Part shown: one piece after another, positions 57,908 through 64,000 of the stretch | Numbering within the stretch: the first letter of the stretch is position 1 | Layout of the letters: the number at the start of each line of letters is the position of its first letter | NCBI GenBank assembly: GCA_907163345.1 | Contig: CAJQUN010000043.1 | Location: 4,949,001 to 5,013,000, forward strand | Length of the DNA stretch: 64,000 nucleotides | DNA from: Haberlea rhodopensis | Taxonomy: Eukaryota > Streptophyta > Magnoliopsida > Lamiales > Gesneriaceae | Direction: 5' to 3' | The notes under the pieces: model-generated | What the model was told of the DNA's origin: nothing | The model's database searches: none | Seen by the model: only the letters and a program-made list of their open reading frames with translations | Program-made: the position numbers and the translations under genes

Positions 57908-59661
57908 GGATATCTATAATATAAATATGCAAAATAAGTTTATGATTTAATCATTTAACATGGTCTTATATTAAATGATACTCCCACTATTTTGTTTAAA
58001 AAATATCAACCCTCGAAACCTTTAGTGGGCCAAGATCCATATTTCGCCTAATCTTGAGTTAGCTTTGGCTAATCGCCCAAGACTCGGTTATTTAGGTAGA
58101 CAACACTTTGTCAATTACATCACATGTAATTCTTGGATAGTTGGACGAACAACACTTTGTTCAATTCATCAAATGAATTATTATCCAACCCATGCCTCTA
58201 GATTCCCAATCTATTGAGATAACCTAGTTAAGTCGTACCCAATTTAAAGTATAACAGATATCACTTTTATCCTTTCGGGCCTTACTAAGATTGCCACGGT
58301 GCTTTGCTTTGGCAAACCCACACATGTACAATCGATGTTTTTTGACGAGTACTTTTAATTTTGGAAGGCATCTAAAACTTAATATTTTAGAGGGATTTAT
58401 TGATCTCATGATTAGTTGATAATTTAAAATATGTCCACTACATATAGTTGTATACATATCTACATATATGTGTAATACAATTATCAATCTAAAACATAAG
58501 ATAAATCATGCATCAACATACATAATTAAACGTGACATGGTTATAGCCCGTACTAGCGATTTTCTCAAGCCAATGAGAAAATCCTAAGAGTCATCCTAAG
58601 GTAACTTCACAAGCACCTTCCTTTGGCTCCAATTTGTGAATGGCCTCCTCATCCCGGCACCTTGCTCCATCTTCATTGATCACCATCAACAATTAAACTA
58701 TACTATTTACAAGATATAGAATACCTCGATTCACATTCGAGGGGAACATAGGAGAGGGATAACATTTAGAATAAAATAGAGAAGGCACGACACGCAGGTC
58801 GTATTATAAATTACAAACATTCACAAATCCTATCTAATAGGTCAAAGGGCTATAACCATGCACCATGCTCAAACAACACATAAAGCATGCTTTAACATTT
58901 AATTAATTAAATTCTAAACATTTTAAATTTAATTCTAATTAAAACTGTAAAATAGAATTTTGAAAAATATCGTACGCTCGGGACATCACATGCCACGAAC
59001 TAAAAATGACTAAACCATAAACCATCATGGTTCAAACCATCATGGAGCAATCATGGGCCTAGGGTTCGAAACCCTAGCCCACGGCCGAGCCATAGAGCAA
59101 GCGGCGGCGGTGCTAGGGTCTAACCCTAGCCGCCTTGCTCTTACTTTGTTTCTATCGGACCAACCATGTACGGTTCATGACGGTGGCGGCTCAACCATCT
59201 CGAGCCAAAAGGTTCGAAAACCCTAGCCCTCATGTGGTGTAGCTGTCGTCCCTCACAATTCCGTGGACCATGATCGAACCAACTTGCACCGCCTCAATAC
59301 TTTATCGAGCCAACAGAATTCAAAACCCTAGATAGCGCAACGGCTCGGCCCATGCTCGAGCCAAGGGTTCGAAACCCTAGCAACATGCGGCGGCTGCTCG
59401 GCCATGCACGAGCCAAGGGTTCGAAACCCTAGCAACATGCGGCGGCCGTGAGCTCTATGTGAGCCAATGGCTCGGTTTTGATCACGAATTACCATATATT
59501 TTGATCCGACAATTATATCATATATAATATTATACGATGGTTTTCACAAACTCGATTTATTCCATATCATAAATGAAAATGCAGTTTTAAAGCATGCAAT
59601 ATTAGTTCTAATATGATTAACACAATTTAATCACATAAATCCGATATGAGCCTTGTACACG
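57908..59661 (-). other. Copia leader, 1.75 kb non-coding
   Basis: An unusually long stretch between primer site and gag. No gene recognised. It holds GGGTTCGAAACCCTAG motifs at about 59062, 59365 and 59417, a degenerate one near 59213, and a 52-bp direct repeat (59351-59402 and 59403-59454). Confidence 0.6.
59351..59454. repeat. 52-bp direct repeat with GGTTCGAAACC motif
   Basis: Two adjacent copies containing CGAGCCAAGGGTTCGAAACC and ATGCGGCGGC. The core matches the consensus of an RNA polymerase III B box (GGTTCGANNCC), perhaps by chance. Confidence 0.6.
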
Positions 59662-59673
59662 GCTCTGATACCA
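59662..59673 (-). other. Primer binding site of copia element (initiator Met tRNA)
   Basis: GCTCTGATACCA on the plus strand, one base from the 5' LTR start TGTTAG. Confidence 0.92.
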
Positions 59674-59674
59674 C

Positions 59675-61196
59675 TGTTAGTAATCCATCATGCATAGCAA
59701 CGCAGCGGAATAAAATTTTTATGGATTACAAGACACCGGATCTATACATAGGGATTCGTATCGGATAAAGGTATACAAAAGTCTCACCCTTGTAGCGTGT
59801 TTGAGCAGATTCCACGGAGCAGCACCACGTCCAACGCCTCCTTCGAGTCACTAACAAAACTTATCAAGTTTTGCCTCAACGGTATCCACACGATCAAATC
59901 GGGAAAAGGGATAGTCTAAGAACAAGTTGCTAGACTCGTTCTTAAACCGGAACAAGAAGCACACTTGATTCACAATCAAGAAGATGGCCCTAAATTCCTC
60001 TACCTCACGTCGACTATATGGAAGTCGAGAGAAGGTTAAAGGTGGCGGCCGTGTGCTTTTCTTGGGAGGTGGCCGAGAGCACCTTGTATTAGTGGCTAGG
60101 TTTTTTATGTCTAGAATTAATCACTTCAATCACCTTGTTAACCAATTATATATGATTTAATTAAAGCTTTCATAAAGCCTCATGGGCTCAAGCCCATGAT
60201 TATAATTTAATCCTTATAATTATTAATTAAAACTCCTCTTAATTATTTAATTCATCCTATGAATTTAATTTCCCTTTTTGATTTAATCTTTTGTGCGACC
60301 CGATAGGATCTTGTAATGTTGGCAGTGACACAAAATCTCATTTTACGTTACAAGCAAAGAGCGGTGTCTAGCAACACATCAAGGCTACCCAAATTACAAG
60401 AATGTCAATGACTCGACATAACCTTCAGAACTTGTGATAATATTAATCATGTAACTTAATCCCTTTGTCCTTTGTGTTTAGATTGAACACGAGTCATGGA
60501 ATAGTCATACTCATATATTCAATCTTTAATTCTTGATCCCCAAGTAGAACTAGAATAAACGAATAAGCTCGATATCTCATATCGACTCATTTGAGCATGG
60601 CCATGTTTTTTAGTTCTCACTTGATCAAGGGCCAAACACATCTCCTGTTATATAGGAGGGACAAATCCTATCTCGAGCAGTCAACATCCCTCTACATAAT
60701 TCGGAGTGTATCCAATAGTCGCCTTTATAGTTTACCATGTTACGGGTAACGTTTGACAATATCAAGCTACATAACTCCTTATGTTGGGATCTCTGATGAT
60801 CACAAGTCGTAAGGATTACATACATTATTATCACTATGAGAATTGCATATGACGATCATATAACTATCCATGTTGCATTCTCATGGTGGGTCTGTACAGT
60901 ACATCGTTCTCTAACATGTACCCATGTGATGATTTGATATCTCATATCAATGAACAATTCATCAATCAACACATACTAGTCTCTACGTATTATCATTATC
61001 CCTATTCATGATAATACTTGACTAGGGACATCTTTAAGAATAATACAATATTATTCTAAGGACATTAACATATATATTAATTCACATTGCACAGTTAAAC
61101 GAATAATATATAATAATGAATTGCCATTCATAAAATCATAAACATTGTATGTCTTAAACAATCATCTAATGACTTGTCTTAGGGCATATCCCAACA
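59675..61196 (-). repeat. Copia 5' LTR (1522 bp)
   Basis: Matches 43642-45163 at the same length, with scattered substitutions. Followed by CAAGT (61197-61201). Confidence 0.95.
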
Positions 61197-61201
61197 CAAG
61201 T

Positions 61202-61727
61202 CGGGCAACTAGCATCTATAATTCATGGACGAGCTCAAGGGACACTACCTACTGATACGGTAAAAAACCCGAAGGAGCAAGCAAAAATGGACCACTGAGA
61301 CGGAGGTGAAAGTCCAGCTTGGGACTATAAATTAAGAACTTTCCTCTTTCCCTTGTTTGTTTTTCATTTTTAGTCCAAATTTTTTATTTTTGTTTATTGT
61401 TGTTGTTTAAATTTTTCGAGCCTAACTCCGTGCGTTAATTTTCAAATACAGAAAAATGAATGAGTCCAATTGGTTGGGCGGTTCGAACATAAAAAATTGA
61501 AAAATTTGGTGAAAATTGGTCTGGAAGGCTTGATCGATCGATCGAGATTAAAGCTCGATCGATCGACTATGGGTTGCAAAAAAAATAAATTTTTTTATGG
61601 AGTCACTGATCGATCGAGTGAGTACCCTAGATAGATCGATGAAGGTTATAAAAAGAGAAGAAAATTTTTCTGTCTCGCTCGATCGATCGAGCGTCAAAAA
61701 TTTTTGTTTTTATTGTCAGATATCAGC
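61202..61727 (+). other. Athila/Tat-type relic, unit 2 continuation
   Basis: Continues unit 2 after the copia insertion: the end of gag (VGQLASIIHGRAQG) and the non-coding stretch with four intact and some mutated CGATCGATCG palindromes (61532-61690). It parallels 41640-42160 and stops where A2 inserted after ATATCAGC. Confidence 0.8.
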
Positions 61728-63770
61728 TGTAATACCCCCGAAATGTTATATGATTATGTGCTATGATGATGATGATTTTTTATATGTTTAAGGGTTGTGG
61801 TGTATTTCAATTGGGGGATTATAATTATGATATGATGTTATGATTTAGGGGGCATGTTGGGTGTTTTAAAGGATGCATTAATTAAATGAAGTTATAAAAT
61901 ATCGAGTGAGGATATTTTAATACATCGTACTAAATACCGGGACACAATTAAACACCACATGACCACCCTACCCACACCACCCCACCCACTCGGTCACCTC
62001 ACCCCTCCCCCACTTGTTCAACCCATACCCCCACTTGCCCAACCCATGCTATCACTCATTGCTTGCAATCAACTCTCCTCCACCTCCTTCTCCCTCTCTT
62101 TCTCTCCCAAAATCGATGGAGTGAGCTGCAGATAGGAGAAGGAAAGGCTTGTGATTTTGTGTGCAAAAGCTTACCAAGAAGAGGGGTAAAGTTTTAATAC
62201 TCTGTTTTTCAGAGTTTTGTTTGGGTTTGGTTTTGGTGGTGATGATTCCATGCATGCTAGTATAGGTTTGGGTGAAACCTTGGTATGAATGCTTACATGG
62301 AAGTATTATGTAACTACTAGTATGTTTGCTCGAGCATATTACATGTTTTATGTGGTAGATTTCTAGTCATGAAAGTATATGCTCGAAAATCTAGGCAAAG
62401 AGATGCATGCTCTGTTTTCTGTAAAAGTTGGATGAGGTTGAAGATTTTGATGATGTTATGATGCATGTTAGCTTAGGTTTTGTTAAACCTTTGATTTAAG
62501 TACCTACATGGAAGTTTTATGAAGTCCCTAGCATGTTTGTTTGAGCAAGTATGATGTGTTATGAAGTAGATTTGATGATGTGAAATGAGGTCCTCGAAAA
62601 TCTGGAAAAAAATCCCGATTTTCAGACTGCTCGATCGATCGAGATTCTTGTACCGATCAATCGAGCGAGGCAGAAGCTTTTAAGCATGGTTTGAATTTCA
62701 GGTGCCGATCGATCGAAGGATTTTCCGATCGATCGGTGAAGCTCCTCGATCGATCGGTAAAATATTTCGATCGATCGGTCGAGGCAGAAGTTGGGCACTA
62801 TTTTTTATGCTTTCTTGATCGATCGAGACATGGGTTCCGATCGATCGAGAGAGGCAGAATCTTGGCAAAAGTTTTTAATTATTTTATTTTGACAATGATT
62901 CATGATATGGTATCTAATATGGTATGTTGTGGTTATGTAGAACAATCCCAGGTACCAGCACAGTCAAGGAGATAGAGTCTGTTGACTCCTCCTCCTTTTG
63001 AAAAGGTACGTAAGAGGCGTATGGGCATCGGACGGTAAAACATATCTCTACATTACGACTATGCTTTTATCGCATGAGTATTTATGATGAAATGATGATG
63101 CTATAAGATGTTTGTATATTTATACGATGTTATTATGTGGTAAGATGCCACGGGGTAAAATGCCCATATGGTAAGAGGCCATACGATGTTATTATGTGGT
63201 AAGATGCCACGGGGTAAGATGCCCAAATGGTAAGAGGCCATACAATGTTATTATGTGGTAAGATGCCGCATGGTAAGATGCCCATATGGTAAGAGGCCAT
63301 ACGATGTTATTATGTGGTTAGATGCCACAGGGTAAGATGCCCATATGCATGAATATGAATCAGGGACAACAAAAAGAAGTTAATGAAATAACCAGCATAT
63401 TTACTTAACCAAGATTGCATGCATTCACTGTGATGTTTTTATGATGTTAAGTAAGATTGTATATGCTCATGATGTGTTGTCCCTGTAGGTACACTTTTGG
63501 ACTAAAGGACTAAGGGTCGGGTTAAGGCAGTGAGCTACGAGGAACACAGGAATGTATAGGATTCAAGTCATGACTAGTATCTACTCTAGGAGTAGTGTAA
63601 ACCTAAATGTCGACATTCTTTTGGGAATGTAATGAATTATTTTTGAAGTTTTGTATTTTGGCCTGTAATCCTGTTAGCTCATGTAACAACCGGAACCTTA
63701 AGATGTTATTTAATGCATGATTAGTCCTTCTTATGTCACTATAACACTGTTAAGGTGGGAAGACCCCACA
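61728..63770 (+). repeat. Chromovirus A2 5' LTR (2043 bp)
   Basis: Begins TGTAATACCCCCGAAATG and ends GACCCCACA, same family as 13485-15612. It contains CGATCGATCG palindromes (62630-62850, partly mutated), a GTACG stem-loop near 63006 with one arm changed, and a hairpin array (63137-63345). The right LTR lies beyond the window, so age cannot be judged. Confidence 0.93.
63137..63345 (+). repeat. Hairpin tandem array in A2 LTR
   Basis: About four units of GTGG/CCAC and (T)ATGG/CCAT(A) inverted repeats with TAAGATG or TAAGAGG loops. Compared with A1 several GGGG/CCCC stems are shortened to CCC, weakening the middle hairpin. Confidence 0.8.
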
Positions 63771-63774
63771 TTAG

Positions 63775-63786
63775 TGGTATCAGAGC
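63775..63786 (+). other. Primer binding site of A2 (initiator Met tRNA)
   Basis: TGGTATCAGAGC four bases after the LTR. Confidence 0.93.
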
Positions 63787-63974
63787 AGTGGTCAGATAAC
63801 CCAGGAATGAGTGAAGGGTAGCCTTAGCAATAAGTTAGCTAGGTGCTTACTTTTAAACATGTTTTATATGTATGTTGCATATGAAGTAGAAGATGTCATA
63901 CTAACATGTTTAATTATCTAACGATGTACTTTATGAACTGCTTTTGGTATTGTTGTTAACCCTTGTGTTGCAGC

Positions 63975-64000
63975 ATGGCAGCAAACGCCGAAGTAGGTGA
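63975..64000 (+). CDS. Chromovirus A2 gag, first codons only
   Basis: ATG at 63975 follows TTGCAGC, the same context as the gag starts of C (26730) and B (36378). The visible residues are MAANAEVG; the rest lies outside the window. Whether this copy is intact is unknown. Confidence 0.7.

Larger units (their letters stand above)
43642..61196 (-). mobile_element. Ty1/copia element, minus strand, interrupted by LARD2
   Basis: 5' LTR 59675-61196, primer site 59662-59673, long leader, gag from 57907 down, pol to 45184, polypurine tract, 3' LTR 43642-45163, TSD CAAGT. Integrase precedes RT, the Ty1/copia order. LARD2 occupies 47664-56700. Without it the element is about 8.5 kb. I do not assign a copia lineage. 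Confidence 0.95.

Noticed and set aside
58224..58487. 87-codon frame in the copia leader
   Set aside because: No family signal; lies in an AT-rich untranslated leader.

Overview
The window is a plant (angiosperm) heterochromatic nest of LTR retrotransposons. I see no host gene, rRNA gene or tRNA gene. The evidence is initiator-Met-tRNA primer sites (TGGTATCAGAGC) beside TG...CA LTRs, Ty3/gypsy polyproteins of the Tekay/Del chromovirus type with a C-terminal chromodomain-like block, an Athila/Tat-type gag with a TGGCGCCGTTGCCGGGGA primer site, Ty1/copia gag-pol, and perfect 5-bp target site duplications (TSDs) that resolve the nesting. The species cannot be named from the sequence.

Layout, left to right. 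(1) Chromovirus A1, plus strand, enters at base 1 inside gag and ends with its 3' LTR at 13485-15612. Its integrase is split by LARD1 (3559-12718, TSD GATGC), a non-autonomous element with 2.4 kb LTRs and a 4.3 kb internal region without gag or pol. (2) A1 sits inside the LTR of a minus-strand copia-like element with a very short interior (15613-18197). (3) 18198-20359 holds decayed minus-strand gypsy relics. (4) Chromovirus B, minus strand, 20360-38665 (TSD GAATA), is split in RNase H by chromovirus C, plus strand, 24236-33588 (TSD ATACA). (5) An Athila/Tat relic, plus strand, occupies about 38.7-43.6 kb and 61.2-61.7 kb and carries a 2.0 kb tandem duplication of gag. (6) A minus-strand copia element (43642-61196, TSD CAAGT) interrupts the relic and is itself split by LARD2 (47664-56700, minus strand, TSD TGTGC). 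(7) Chromovirus A2 starts at 61728 and leaves the window just after its gag start codon.

Every gag-pol copy is broken by stops, frameshifts or deletion, so no complete autonomous element is visible. The LARDs share the primer site, the leader, and the hairpin and polypurine tract at the 3' end with the chromoviruses. Presumably they use proteins supplied in trans by such relatives.

The most unusual signal is non-coding. In U5 or the leader of every chromovirus family and both LARDs there are arrays of short hairpins whose stems change by compensation while the loops stay similar. The array cassette appears to have been exchanged between families: LARD1 carries an A-like cassette and LARD2 a C-like one at the same internal place. 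The autonomous families and the unrelated Athila relic also share a module of paired CGATCGATCG palindromes followed by a GGCAGAA-like tail. All five chromovirus/LARD families show a possible 1.8-2.1 kb leader intron that would remove the primer binding site.
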